A stretch of DNA of 64,000 nucleotides from Plantago major (lineage: Eukaryota; Streptophyta; Magnoliopsida; Lamiales; Plantaginaceae): contig JAIFAC010000420.1 of the NCBI GenBank assembly GCA_026545765.1, positions 42,476-106,475 on the forward strand. The letters run 5' to 3'. A program made the position numbers and the translations under genes. Below are positions 36,670-50,224 of the stretch, in pieces (positions within the stretch are counted from its first letter, which is position 1; the number at the start of each line of letters is the position of its first letter). The notes beneath the pieces are model-generated. The model saw nothing but the letters and a program-made list of their open reading frames with translations, did not search any database and was not told the DNA's origin.

Positions 36670-39600
36670 TCAGTGCAATCTAGTCAACTCTTCAACTCTC
36701 TTCATCAGTTCCTCGACAGGAATGCTCATTGCTTTTGAAATTTCATCCATCCGTTTCCGGCCAAGATCTAAGAACGACTCGATTAGATCTCCATCCAAAA
36801 AGTTCTTAGATTCAACATTTTTCTTCTCACTGTAGAACGACCTCCACTGCTCATGGCTCAGTCCTCCAACACCTTTGATCACTTTCCTCAGATTTGTCTG
36901 CAGCTTCTCCAAGAAGACATACTGTTCGTGAGGAAGCGAAGCAATGACACCTATTAACCCGTTAATAGTTCCGAATATGACGGTTGGAATTTGACCAACA
37001 TCAGAATCAGGCAATCTCATCACAAGCGAACCATGTCGGAATCGATTAACAAACTCCCCAAGGTGATATTCACCTACAACCTCTAGGCGTCCACGTTCCT
37101 CATCAGTTGCTCCTTCACTATTTTTTCGGACTGTGATGAGATTGTAGTTATTCTCAGCTCCAATGTAGATGTCATCATCAAGAATCTCAACAGCTGACAT
37201 CCAATTTGCATTGTAGTCGCGCGCCCGCTCCTCGATAGCACCCTCCTCGTGCTGCATATAATAGCAAATGAAGATTTTAGAAGAAACTAAAATAAATTCT
37301 GAAAAACGTAACTAATTAGGTGCAAGTATTTTCACATGCTTTTAAATAAGCACTTCTTTGGTTTCAGTAAGCGCAAAGTGGTTCTGGAGGGTAAACCAAG
37401 CTCCAAACTGATGCTCGCAAAATAAGCAGAAAACAACTAGAGCTAATCTGCATATTGCTTCCTACGGTATGATTGTATTCATCAAAGCTAACCTTGACAT
37501 GTTTGTTCATCGAAGTGTCATTTTTAATGTACTCTATTCCTAACATGCTCCAATTCATTTGAGTTAGTTTATAATGTTTTGGTCTAACTTTGTATGTTAT
37601 TATTGCGAAGTTAACTTGAAAAACCTAAAGTATATTATTGATTCTTTTTACCAAATACGTTTTAGATTAACTTCTACCTACTTCTTAGGTCACCTCTGCT
37701 TTAACTTGGTTTCTACAACTTAACCTTCTTCTCCTAAAACATACAACTCTCTAGTGTTTTGGATTTTTGCAAAGGGTTTCAACGCTTGAAAGGAAGAGAG
37801 GAAGCAAAACAAAGCAACAAAAGAAGATAAATAAAATGGTTTCTATGTGTATGACAATATGCCCTCGAGCATACTTCAAGTCAGACATCGTTACCTTGTA
37901 AATTAGAAGGGATATTGATTTCATAAGGTCGCCCACAACAATAAAATCCCCCCTAGTTTGTACGTAAAGGGCGAGTATGTGTCCATGATGACCGCATTCA
38001 GACTGCAACTCCCGAGAACCATCATCTCGGAGCATCCATTTGTACAGCTGAATCTTCTGATTAATAGCAGCAAGCAGTTTCCCATTAAATGCATTGAGGG
38101 AGTAAACAGCTCCTTTGGTTTCTTTTTCTACAATTAGTTGGAGTTTTCCATCTTCTACGACAAAAACTAGTATTCGACCCTGAAATTATGACAGGAAACT
38201 ATAAACAGTACATAAATGGTAAAAACATAGGTGCAGTAAGCAGAAGACACAAACATTAGAGATAAGGGAAGGTTTTGGAAGTTACAAACAATGAACAAAG
38301 AATTGGAAAAGGATAGTCCCTCGGCTTTTAAAAAATTAACATTCAAATTCACTATTCACATATCCTTTTTTTAAATGATAAAAAATTGATAAAAATTTGA
38401 AACAAAATTGTAAGTAGTTTTTTTATGTCAGATGAATAAAGCAACAGAAATTCAAATTGTTCAAGGTAAAAACTAATCTTTTAATGGCAATAAATTCTTT
38501 GGACCGCCCAAAATGTGAAGCGTATTGAGCTTTAAAAGGCTAAAGGAGTACAAGAGACATGCATTATAGGAAATAACAGAAACTGCAACACAACTGACAA
38601 GTAGTTACCTTGGTAGGCTCATTTTCTTCTGAAACTACATATGCAGTCCCAACGCAGTAGTAAACATTACTGTCATCAGAGAATGAGCAGCTAAGAATGG
38701 AACAGCCATGCTCAAACTGATCCAGTGGATACGTTGATATGAAGTCAAAAGTCTGGTCGTCTATGAGACGGACAAAGTGCATCTCAAGCTCCTCAGCACT
38801 TGCCTGGTTGTACTTCAAACTACATACAGCAAAGGTTCTGGTCTGTTCCTGATGGCATATACGTCGTGCTTGCTCGCCAAGCGGGATAGTGCGTATGTGA
38901 AGTTTTTGAATGTCATCAATGGTGCCAATTGTCAATTCACCTTCTTTAGCAATAGCTAGGCTGTTCCAAAAATATTGGTCATTGAAACCATAGCTCCAAC
39001 AAAATGTCCCCAAAAAAAGAAGAAAGGAGATGGTAGAAAACCCAAAACCCAGAGTCCGATAAGAGTGAGAACATGCACATGCTAATTAGTGATTACTAAA
39101 GGAAACCGGTAATCTTATGAAAGTAAATTCATTCTTTACCTGTCAGGAAAGCAGCAGAGTTGAAGGGGCACATGTGGCTAACTTCTTTTAGATTTACATT
39201 ACTATAAAGCAACTTCTTGTTGCTGCTGTAAATGACAGTTGGTCTATCTGAAGCAGCGAAAACATGAGTGGTATTCTTGGACGAGAAAGTACGCAGTGTG
39301 ATTGGTTGTGTCCCTAAAGACACTTTTTTCCTCTCTGCCAGCTCACCATTACTAGTATTCAACACAAAATTCAAGAGATGTCCATCTCCAAGAGCGCATA
39401 ACAAGTAAGATATCTGCATTTGCAAAATAAGCATAAATGTCATCTTATTGCAGTTAGATCTTGCAAGAACCAAACATGTTCCTATTGAACTATTTGATTC
39501 CAGACATCGCTTAGGAATTGGGAAGGACTATAAATTAAGAGAAGTGGAATCAGTATAACTATACAAAAGGTCAAATTTCAAGAATGAAAATTACCCCTTC

Positions 39601-42600
39601 GAAAGAACACAGTAGCACAGAACGAGGTATTATTTCACCTCCCAAATGCTCCTTCGTAATAAGATTCAAGTCAGGAAGCGAAAATATTCGAACGCTGATA
39701 TCCGTCCACATTCCAACTGCTGCTAGTTGGCTACAATTTGGATTATCACCAATAGGATTAATGTCCAGGCATGAGATGTCATACTCCAACTGGGCATGCG
39801 TCTTTTCTGTTAATTGACCATCACCTATTTCCAGATAGACCAAATGACCTCCACCAGTAGCCAACAGAACCTGTCAACATATGCACAACAAATTCAGGAA
39901 GCCTGGACATGGAAAAAGCATAATGAGAAAGTGGATAAACACATGATATTTAAGGCTCAGTTCTCCAGAAAGAAGCCAGAGTTAAGCTTGCAGTCTACTC
40001 TATGTTATGTAACTTTAACTATGTACATTCTTCGATAAAGAACAACAAAATTATTTCTAATGAGCTCCACACAAGGTTTGCTTATAGAACTATAAACAGA
40101 AAACGAAGAAAGGCGTGGTCATGTCATAGTTCTATTTTGAAAACTCTAGAAGTAGAGATGATAACACTGCCCATGTTGACAGGCAATAATATAGATACAG
40201 TCTCTCTTGCAGAATTTTCCAAACAAACTGAACCCAACACCTAACTAGTAGGATACAAACCTGGGTGGCATTGGCTGTAACATTAACTGAATACCCAGAT
40301 GGTGCATGCCATTCATCACGCAGCACTCTGGTCGTACTACTGACCAATCTGACTGAAGCTGAAGTAACCTGCATGATTAATTTTTCAGCTGAGGGCTGCT
40401 ATAGCAATAAGCTTACAAGGTACCCAAGCATTATATAATATGCCCATACAATCTTCTGCACGATAGATAAATCACTCACTGCTTATTATTTAATTTATTG
40501 TCTTCAAGAACTATACATTATGTGAATGAAATTATACTCCCTAGCTGCACACCTTTCCCACTTTATGTGGCCTCAAAGACCCAACTCTTTGTGACGGTTT
40601 TTTCCCATGTAAAAGTTACACTATTAATACTATAACATATCTCAGTCATCTTTTTTCACTGTTAGAAGTAATTAAATATGCGAAACAAAGAATGAGAAGT
40701 AGCTCCAGCATCATACTCATGATTCCGAGAAAGTGTACAACAAGCCTGAACTCTTGGAAAGCGCTACACATGATACATACATACACAAATAAAGGTTAAA
40801 TGCAGATCGGATGAACTCTAGCGAGATACTACTGGCACATGTAATGACTTTCAAGTATAAGCCAGCACCAATTTATGCCTATCCACCCTATCTTTTCAGG
40901 CAACTTTTACCCAATAAATGAAAGATATACATGTTTCTCACTTGCTCCTACGAAAACATCAAGGCATATATGCAATTTTTGGTATAGATATGGTCCTATT
41001 TGCAGGTTATTGCACATGGGCATCATGACTCATCAGATAAAGTAAAGTTATATTCTGATGATCTAACAAAAAAATTAAAATCAATAACAATTTACCTGCA
41101 CAAGTTGATCAAATACTGCATCGTGACAGAATAATGTCTGGACACTAGAGCAAAAACCATCTATTTCAGTTTCTTCCAATTCATCCTCCATGTTCATTGC
41201 AAGAATACGCGTCTCACTGATAAAGCTTACAACCAAGAACGTATCATAAGGATCATCTGTGGCAGATCTCAAGGACCACATCCCTTTAATACCCTGAAGC
41301 TCTACAGATGCCTATAAATGACAAATTGACAATGAACAGTGATGATACTGAGGAAGTGACTCTTTTAAAAAATAATAGCTTATGACTGAGTGAGCTTTAC
41401 CTGCTCATTAATCCCAATTCCATTGCGAACAATACGAAGAGAACCATCTTTATAGGCTCCTGAGCAAGTTACAACCTGACCTTGACCTTGCCTCTCTAAA
41501 TCGACCACACAAAAATCCACAATTGGTCCCAAATTGACAAATCTTTCAAGAACTTCAACATATGAACCCTTTGCGTCCGGGTGAAGATTCAACTTTATAA
41601 GCTGGATTGTGGGATTCAAAACAAGTAAATCCATACGAACATAATGAACAAAAGTACAGAAATTTATTTAACAGCAACTAAAACTGATGCACATGACATG
41701 CAATTGAAGTTTATAACATAGGTTGTCTTAACAGTCAGTTACTGCCATCTGAATAAACAATAGTATGTGATTTTATGACTACGTGCAGTGGAACATTAGC
41801 AAACCAGAGGACTGTGTGAATAGCCTCACTATTCATCAAGGTGCAAAACTCCAAATTCTAGGTACTATGAAGTATAAATATAATCTATAAACACATTGTG
41901 AAATTCTGCATTGCTGCGGTAAATATCCATAATCTATTCCAAGTAAGATATCAAATGGTTAGAGTGGAAGGTCACAAACCTGGGAATCACCAAAGCTTGA
42001 GCCAACAAAAACAACAGCATTATCAAGATACGATATTGGCCAAAGCCACCGATGTTTCTCCCAAGAGTTCAATTTTGAGTCCTGTCACTCTAGCAAGTAC
42101 CAGAGAAAATAACATTAAAAGACCAGAATCGCTAAATCTTTCAAATTGGGCTAATGTTCAGGAACACTTCAAAAAAAATAGTTATAACTGTCACAAAAAG
42201 GATGGAACTCAAAACAGCAAACTCACTTCTCCTTTTCATGGGTGATTACTAGGAGGTTTAGAAGTCCATTGTGATCACTCAGTAAGTAGCGAGAGCCATC
42301 AGGATCAACCCTCCCATAAGCTTTTGTGATAGACTTAAAAAATAAAACAAACACAAGGTGAGATCATGGTTACAATCTGCTGATGCAAATCTTACAGCAG
42401 CTTATTGACCTACAGGTTTAATCGGGATTGCTTTGAGCCGGAGGCGCTGCAATAGACAATATTTTCTTCACCAATAATTAGGACACCACAAAGAGGTGGT
42501 GGTACTGGGATTAACAATTCAGCTCCATTGTCAAGATTGTTCTGGGACCATGGGCCTTCAACAAAGTCTTTATCCTTCAAAGCAATCTCATACGTTTTGA

Positions 42601-45286
42601 CATGACGAGCATCTTTGTTGTCCTGCCAAACCAGGAATATATCAGTCATAGGATGCAAGAAAATTGCAAGATGTCACAGTGGACAAACCAGAAACATGTG
42701 TCGGTAAGCAGTCTGGATTACAAAAGACTTTTAAACCAAGTAGATTCACTGGCGCACAACAAATCATCCAACCTCTAGGAGTAAGGAGACAGATATGTTC
42801 ACTGAACTTTACAGTTAACAGAAGTGAATCAAACCTGGTAAAGTACAACAATGGTTGGCCTGGGGCAACCATACAAAAATTTGATATCCAAAACTTGAAG
42901 CTCCTCCAGCCTGAATAGGAAACACATACAACATTAGATTGAGAGGACACTCGGCGTTCTTTAGATTGCCGAATTACAATGAAATATATACACTTCTAAA
43001 AATCCAATGCACTTTATATGGGTCAATGGGAGCCATAATTATAAAGATAACTGCTATTATAATTTTGTCGAACAGAATATTAAACATTTAATTTTGCTAA
43101 ACCCAGGCTAGTCCGGCTTCTAAATCAAAGAAAAGGGAAAGCTTTGCCTCTTTCTGTAATCACAAGATCACCTGTTTGTGATCATCTAACATTCAAGTCT
43201 CCCCGCAAACCATAGCATCATACAACTAACCTATATAGTTCTATGACACGAGGGTTCTATCTTTTAACTGAATATGAATATATCAGAAGTTGAGCATCAA
43301 ATATAAAAGCCAACTTGCAATCAACCGAATTTTCAGGTAAAATAGCTGGCACAGTGGCAGCATAAAGTTTAAGGCACTAATCCAAGCATGGTATGCTCTT
43401 AAGAAAGACCACTATACATTCAGAACATAAGTAGTAGAAGCTCTCTGTGTGTAAAAATTACCTGATATTAAATGCTTCCTTGAGCTGGCCTTTATTGTCG
43501 AATGGGATGACCTAAAAACAAATAGAAATGCTCATAATCTACAGGAACGCAAAACTGTACTAAAAAGCTTCCACAGAGTAAAAAGAGATGATAGAGAATG
43601 TATAAGATCAATTCCATACTTTGAAAAGCCCATCATATAGGTGAAGTCCTATCAGTCTGCAATCCGGGTCAATTATGCCAATCTGTGCAGATAGAGACAG
43701 GCAAATGATTAACCAAGCAATCTCTTCCACAAATAAATTCACATCGACCTATTTGGATGTACCAAAAAAGATCAAGTTCATCAACACCATAACATATAAA
43801 ATCCCAGAAATAATTACCTGTCCGCTGTCTGTCGGACGGCCTATTCGATCGGAAACATCTCCCATTGCCCTATTCAATGGTGGAAATCACCCCCAATAGA
43901 AAGAAATAGATTAATTAAGAACATTCATAATTAATACTAATAATGGGGACAACAGCAAAATAATAGCCTAGAATTCAAAGGGGTCTCTCAAGCTAAACAA
44001 AAATCAGTTAATTTGTTTTTTTGTTATCGATAGGAGTCATGGCAACTAAATTATTCAAATGTTAAGAGTTACTCTGGCATATTGTCAATGAAGCAAGACA
44101 GCTCACTCCTATAAACGTGCAAGAATGAGCCAACTCTCTACGAATGATATCCATCCAATTGTCTAAACACTTTCATACCTCGTAACAACTTCAGCATAAA
44201 CACGATACCATAGCAACACACAAAATTTATATCTTTGGTAGCGATAAACAGGAGATCTTGAGTTTCTCCTGTGAAATAAACAAGAGTAAGAATAAAATGT
44301 GTGTTTCTAATTTGTGAAGCACTCCTGAATAAGAGTGCAACTTAGCAGAATAGATTATTGTCAAGTTCAAAACTGCAATCAGCAATACAAATACTTACAT
44401 GTGGCGAAAAAGCTCAAGTGTGGCGATTCTCCCATAAATTGGCACATCCAACATAGGCTGCAGAATTAAACATTCGTAAGATTTTATGACCAGACATTTA
44501 AGTCCAGATTAATTTCTAGTTTTCGGATTCGCTGGAATGGCTAGGACTGCCCTGAGCTCTCATCCCACAAAAGAAATCAACAAAAATATAAGCATGCAGC
44601 TCAATTGTCTCTCCCCATGGCGCTCATCTCACTATGCTAAAACATTTCTAGTTTTCGGATTCGCTGGAATGGCTAGGAATGTTATTAAGCAAATTCTATG
44701 AAGGCTTTTCAGTCAGTTCAGTTGTAGAACTTCTTTAAAATGCAGTAGTTTTCAGAAAACTAAAAAACAATAACTGAAATGAATCATCACAAACAAAACA
44801 AACTACGACCTCATACCTGTAAACCTTGCGTGGAGAGCAAATGGATCTCTATCCTGGTACATTTCCTGTTGCAATTACATAACAGCCAAGTGCACATAAG
44901 TCTAGGAATAAAAATATTCCTTTCGAATAGCATACAGTACATAAATCACATAAGCACAAGGAAAACGGCCAAAACACAATGCAATTGAGCAAATTCTCTA
45001 TTCATTTCCTTCCACATTTCACTGCGACATCAGTAGGTATCCAAACACCGAAATAAATTCCAATGAATCACCAATCCGACAGCAAAATGGATTAACTGAT
45101 TACTGAACTGTTGACTAGCAGCAATTCCTTCATTCTAACTACGAACGAACAAAAAATCAGAGATTAATCGTAGAAAACTTACGAAACAATGAGATTGAGC
45201 TCATTGGGAGCGGTGAAATTGCCGACACACGAATGAGTTACATTCGTCGGCTTGTGAGCCGTCACAACGTAATTCCAGACGCTCAT
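36670..45286 (-). CDS. DDB1: DNA damage-binding protein 1, CUL4 E3 ligase adaptor
   Basis: DDB1 is a three-beta-propeller adaptor linking CUL4-RBX1 to DCAF substrate receptors in nucleotide excision repair and photomorphogenesis. Nineteen exons, 5' to 3' on the minus strand: 45183-45286, 44817-44865, 44398-44457, 44179-44268, 43818-43869, 43620-43682, 43462-43511, 42835-42910, 42414-42622, 42227-42333, 41980-42089, 41401-41601, 41096-41311, 40261-40368, 39595-39870, 39140-39413, 38609-38960, 37895-38179, 36670-37251. Landmarks: the start [20 protein letters not shown], then [39 protein letters not shown], and the C-terminal end VEELTRLH. Six single-base problems: missing bases near 44402, 44398 (spoiling a donor), 44240, 42436 and 39146, and an extra base near 42048. 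Corrected length is 1088 aa, exactly the plant DDB1 size, so they are probably assembly errors. Confidence 0.95.
44512..44678. repeat. 35-bp exact direct repeat in a DDB1 intron
   Basis: Positions 44512-44546 and 44644-44678 are identical (start ATTTCTAGTTTTCGG, end GGAATGGCTAGGA), with 97 bases between them, all within the intron between exons 2 and 3. It is non-coding. Confidence 0.8.
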
Positions 45287-45310
45287 CTTTGCCAACAGGA
45301 AGGTAAAACG

Positions 45311-45499
45311 AAAACCCTAAGTTCCAATTTTGCTTATGAATTTGCCGTGAGCTTGAGCTCAAATGGTAGAGAAGTAGAGAAAAAAGAAACTCAAATTTGG
45401 AGATATATTAAACGACGTCGTGGCGTTCAATCGGCGATACAGAAAAGAGAGAGGCAAGGGGAGTTTTCACGTATGGGCTTTGCTTCAATTTAAGGCCCA
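45311..45499 (-). promoter_or_regulatory. DDB1 proximal promoter and leader motifs
   Basis: Upstream of the DDB1 ATG (45286) lie a telo-box AAACCCTAA (45312-45320), a TATA-like TAATATATCT on the minus strand (45401-45410), the palindrome ACGACGTCGT (45412-45421) and GGCCCA (45494-45499), which is the site II TGGGCC when read on the minus strand. The telo-box plus site II pair is common in plant housekeeping and cell-cycle genes and fits DDB1. Function is inferred from motif knowledge. Confidence 0.45.
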
Positions 45500-45539
45500 A
45501 TTTTGTGACCTGGATTCACTCGTGTGGAGGTTACAATCC

Positions 45540-46563
45540 GGTTCCTCATAGGCTGGTAGTGATGCATGAAAATTTTAATTGAATATTTCTACGAGTTCAC
45601 AATCTTATATTAATTAATGAATCATTTGAGTTCTGACGTTATATTAACTCAACACTCTCTAAGTTATAACACTATATTAATGCATGCTTGGTCTGTTTTT
45701 GTAATATTTGGTGTCAAATGGTCTTTGGCACCAATTAACCCTTACAATTCTATTCAACCGGCTGGGAGAGTGTTTTGTAATGTTATACAAGTAAAATTCT
45801 TGCCAAAGTCTTGAAAAATGTAAGATTTTCCTAAAATATAAGAAAGTCAAGGTTTTTTCTAGTTTTTTGCGGTTTATGGGTTTTAACGATGCAATAGTAG
45901 AGTTTTTTAAAACCAAGTGATACCATTTTTAGATTGTCGTTTAATAGATTATGTTATGTCTTTAAGTTTTAGCAATGAAAGTTTCAGTTACAGTTTTAAC
46001 GTAATTTGTTAATGTTTTAAGAGATATGTGATGGTTTTAATGCGTCGGTATTGTATGTTTCAGTTATAGTTTTAACCTATTTTGTTAATTTTTTAAAAGA
46101 TGGTGTGATGGTTTTAAGGAGCTACATAATAGTTTTTAAGATGGTTTGTTATAGTTTTAAATGACAATCTAATATCATTAAACCACCATTAAACAATTCT
46201 AAAAGTTTGATGATGCCGTTAAACCATCAAAAAACAAGTTTAAAATAAGCTAATTGAAACATTCAGTTAAAATATCTATTCTCATAAGAAAAAAATTGCA
46301 ATAAATGTTCATTCAATGTTTTTGATACAAGTGCAAACTGAGTTGTTAAAAATAGGTTTTTTTCCGATTAAACTTGCTGGTGAACTTCGGCTTCCTGCCT
46401 TTTTGTTGTGGTGCTTGTTGCTTCAATACTACACTGTCACCATTGAGAGCTTATCATCAAACTCGATGTCATCATCAACACCTGCTTAAAACATTCACTA
46501 ACTTGGTTAAAAACATAACTACTCTCATTAAAATTATCACATTGGTGCTCAAAACTAAAAAGG
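45540..46563. other. AT-rich intergenic DNA
   Basis: No gene is recognised. Words such as TTTTAAC and TAAAACCA recur often, grading into the tandem repeat that begins near 46564. Confidence 0.35.
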
Positions 46564-46686
46564 AACATGCAAAATAAGCTAAAAATAGTAATATTGATGC
46601 TTAAAACCATATAAGTGCCTCTTACAACTATAACAAAGCATGAATATCAACTCAAGCTAAAAAGCGATAGCATTGATGCTTAAAAC
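46564..46686. repeat. Left part of a degenerate tandem repeat split by the transposon nest
   Basis: Two units, at about 46564-46608 and 46642-46686, share AAGCTAAAAA, then ATATTGATG/GCATTGATG and CTTAAAAC. Similar units resume after the nest at about 55676 and 55775. Confidence 0.5.
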
Positions 46687-47600
46687 TAGGGGTGTCTGTG
46701 AGGCGAGTGCTTGGTTTTACCAAATATTCAAACCCACCTATAGTGGTGGACAAAATATTGAACCATGGCGGGTGAACAATTTATCAAACCACGGCGGGTG
46801 GGTTGACATTTAAGCGAATTGGATGGTAGGCGGGTTCAACGTATAAAATAAAATGCTATAATATGTTGAACAAGATAAATATAAGTTCAATCTGAAATAA
46901 AACACTCCATAGCAAATCTGATCATACATATGTATAATTTCTATGTTGTGTGAAATTGGAATGAGGTCATATACTCATATTAATTCTTATTTCTTATATT
47001 TACTATATAATTATATAATAAAAATAAAAAATATATATAATTTACATGGGCGGGTGGGTCGGGGGTGGCGGGTGACTTACACTTTGCCACCGCCACTTGA
47101 GCGGGTGATTAAATTTTCGACCAACGGCAGATATTTTAAAAAATTTCAACCGGCGAGTGCGGTTTCTGTGAGGCGGATTGGCGTGAGGCGGAGTTTTTAG
47201 GGCAAATTACATATGGACCCCCTCTTAGATTTCTTAATTACGGATGGGTACCTGTTACTGGAACAATAACGTATAAGTTACATTAGTGTAAACTTAATTA
47301 CATATAGGTCCATGAACTTGACTTTGGCGATTTAAAAGCTTGAAAACCCATTTGTACCTGCTTATTTTTAATTTTTAATTTGCAAACGACTTAGTATCTC
47401 GATCACACGTGACATACACGTGTGGATCTACATGTAATTAGACCAAAACTTATATATACTTCGATGTAATTGAAATTTGACCGTTTTTTTTAAAAAAACT
47501 AGCCGTTGGTAATTTAAATGGAGGCTATTTATACACCAAAAACTTGCATTTTTATCTTCTTAATTCAGATTTTTTCACTAGAATATCTTATAGTTCAACA

Positions 47601-48034
47601 ATGGCTTCTCGCTCGAATGTTTCAAGTGATTATCCGGCAAGTGGTGTTATTCGTCCAGTTTGTAAGAAGCCATTGCGATGCGTACTAGTTTATGCATTGT
47701 CTGGATCAACCACATGAAGGAAGATTTTATTGGCGTTGTCCGAAGCATGGATTTTCAGAATGGTCTAATGTAGAAGAAAATGTACACACACAACAAGGAG
47801 ATGTCATGCACACACAATTGCTTTGTGAATTTGTTCCATTTCAGCCACCACTACATCAACAGTCAAGGGTGCAAAATGTGCAATAACAACCAACAGTTCA
47901 AAGAAGACATAAGAGAGTGGAAAAGAGAGTGGAGGCTAATGTAGACAAATACTTTTGGATTAGGCAACTTATTTGCCTTAACCTGTTGTTATTTGCTATG
48001 TACTTGATAGTGCAGATAGTTAAAGCATTAAACT
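47601..48034 (+). pseudogene. GRF-type zinc-finger membrane-anchored protein, MULE cargo
   Basis: The frame opens MASRSNVSSDYPASG then VCKKPLRC, and after a frame change near 47690 continues HEGRFYWRCPKHGFSEWSN. Cys...C, GR.F..CP and F.EW are the GRF zinc-finger signature, a nucleic-acid-binding fold. A stop at 47884 interrupts it, after which the same frame gives VEKRVEANVDKYFWIRQL and a hydrophobic tail LLLFAMYLIVQIVKAL, ending at 48034. A GRF finger plus a C-terminal membrane helix is the layout of plant At4g04775-like proteins, often found near MULEs. It runs opposite to the transposase. One frame slip and one stop (CAA to TAA is one change) mark it as broken, or the slip may be an assembly indel. 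Confidence 0.65.
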
Positions 48035-49969
48035 AGATCAAACATTGTAACCAAGATAGGAATCAAATTGTATTGAACTTAGTTTTCAATTGCAAGTTAT
48101 CAATACAAATATTGTAGTCAAAACATACCAAAAAGTAGTTTAATCCCAGCAAAAGTAGACTAAAGTATCAAAATTGCAATCAAAAGCAGAGCACCACAAG
48201 TGCTTATCTACGAACCAAACCATCTCCCTAGACCTCTTCCCCTTGAAGACCTTCCACCTGTACCCCTGCCCCTTCCAGTACTTGAAGTGCCAGTTTGATC
48301 AGTTCCTCTACCATTTCCCCTACCACTCGTTCCTCTACCTGTGCCAGACCTTCCTCTCCCAGTGCCATTTCCCCTGCCACTCCTTCCTCTACCCCTGCCA
48401 CTCCTTCCTCTACCCCTGCCAGTCCCTAAACTCTCCTCATTGGTAGTCTACATGCAAAATACATATCCCAACTCAGCAAAAACCACAGTAAATGCACAAT
48501 ACATATCACAAGTCATCAAATACACAACAAACACTCAACTAATGGAGAGCAAATTCATAAAGTTCCAAATACACAACATACAGATTCAAGGATAGCCAAT
48601 CACTTACATCATTTGTTTCTTGGTGACTTGCTTGTGACTCTTCATTTGCACACCTTGTGCATTGGTTCATCATCTCCATCATTTTCCGCAAATGAGACCC
48701 AACGAACTTAAATTCAATGGGCGATAATTCAAAAGATAGCTAACTGCACTAATAATGCACTATTACATAGACTGTTAAAGCCATATGCAGTGTAGGCTGT
48801 TGCAGCTTGCCAGTAGTACTTCCTTAGGTTTACACTGCCCCATCTTTGCTTGAAGTTGTCATATATGTGCTTTGCACATTTTCTATTGACAACATTTGGG
48901 GCTAACTCTTCAATCACTGGAACTAGCACTACAAGAAATCCGTCAAATAGCGACTAACTAGCGACAAATCGCTAATTTTAGCGACGGAATGGAGACTCGC
49001 TCAATCCGTCTCTAATCCGTCGCTAAATTAGCTACGGATGTGTTTCCGTCGCCAAATAGCGACGGATAAAAAAATCCGTCGTTATTTAGGGATGGATATT
49101 AAATCCGTCCCTAAATAAGTTGACCGGATAAAAAAAAAATCAAAAAAAAAAGTAAAATTAATTTTATCGACGGACTTTATCCCCGGATAGCGTTCCCTCG
49201 CTAAAATAAATATACTATCGGTCATCGCTCCGGTGATTCATTTCTACTTCCTTCTTCATTCTTCATTTGCCAATTACAAATTCCGGCCAAATCTCGACCG
49301 TTCCGGCCAATTTTGGAGTCTTCTCGAAGCCTGTGGGACAAGGAGCTCGTGTGGTCAACAAATTTCATCTTTTTTCAGCTAAATCGAAGGTATTTTGGCT
49401 AAAACCCTAAGTTTGCCAAATTTGGGGATTTTGTTAATTTCGACTAATTTGAGCAATTGCATGTTTATTGTAAGTATGTAGTAGTTAGTTAAGCTTATAT
49501 TACGTAGTGTGTTAACTTTGAGATGTTCAATTGATATATTGATTGTGAATTTGGATTTTAGTATAATGTTAAGATGTTTGGAAGTATGTAGGGTTGTTAA
49601 TTTGATATTTTAAATTATATGTAGTAGGATTAGAATGATTTAGTTGAGTGTTTTGGAACCCTTACTTGTTGACAAAATTGGGAATTTTGTTAATTTCGAC
49701 TAATTAGATCAATTATATGTTTATGGGAGTTATAGTATACTAGCTAGTTAACTTTGTGCAATTGATATATTGATTGTGAATTTGTATTGTTAATTAGTAT
49801 AATGTTAGGATGTTTGTAAGTACGTAGTAATTTTGATTCGATAAATTCGTATATATATACTAGATTATGAAGATTTAATTAAGTGTTTTGAGACTAGTTG
49901 GTGATTATATTAACGTAAAATGCATGTTATAAATCTAATAATTGTAGGCGTGTCGCTAATCATATAATT

Positions 49970-50047
49970 ATGAATCCCGATCGTTCATGGATGTACCGTC
50001 GCATAGGCGATGATGAGTTCATAGACACGCATGAAGACGATTTATAG
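49970..50047 (+). pseudogene. Start of a CACTA TNP2 transposase (Transposase-associated domain)
   Basis: MNPDRSWMYRRIGDDEF is the usual opening of plant CACTA TNP2 proteins (DRSWMY core), but the frame stops after 25 codons. Either it is a deletion remnant of the full transposase or the first exon of a chimaeric transcript with the downstream frame. Confidence 0.55.
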
Positions 50048-50224
50048 ACTTAACAATAGCCGATGAGGACGAGGGTATGTGTGTATTGTATGCTTAGTTG
50101 TTATGTGTATATATGATTAGTTGTTGATTATTATTACTTTTTGTGCGTTAATATCTGTCAAATGTATATTCATGTATTCTTTACTAACACATTTTTTCTT
50201 GCAATTTCTTATATGCTCTTGCAG

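Noticed and set aside
21614..45286. Calling CCC1 and DDB1 pseudogenes because of frameshifts
   Set aside because: All breaks are single-base, mostly in homopolymers, and undoing them yields family-standard lengths with consistent splice phases.
48341..48595. Plus-strand Leu-Pro repeat protein
   Set aside because: It is the antisense of the GRG-rich transposase tail encoded on the minus strand (48208-48447).
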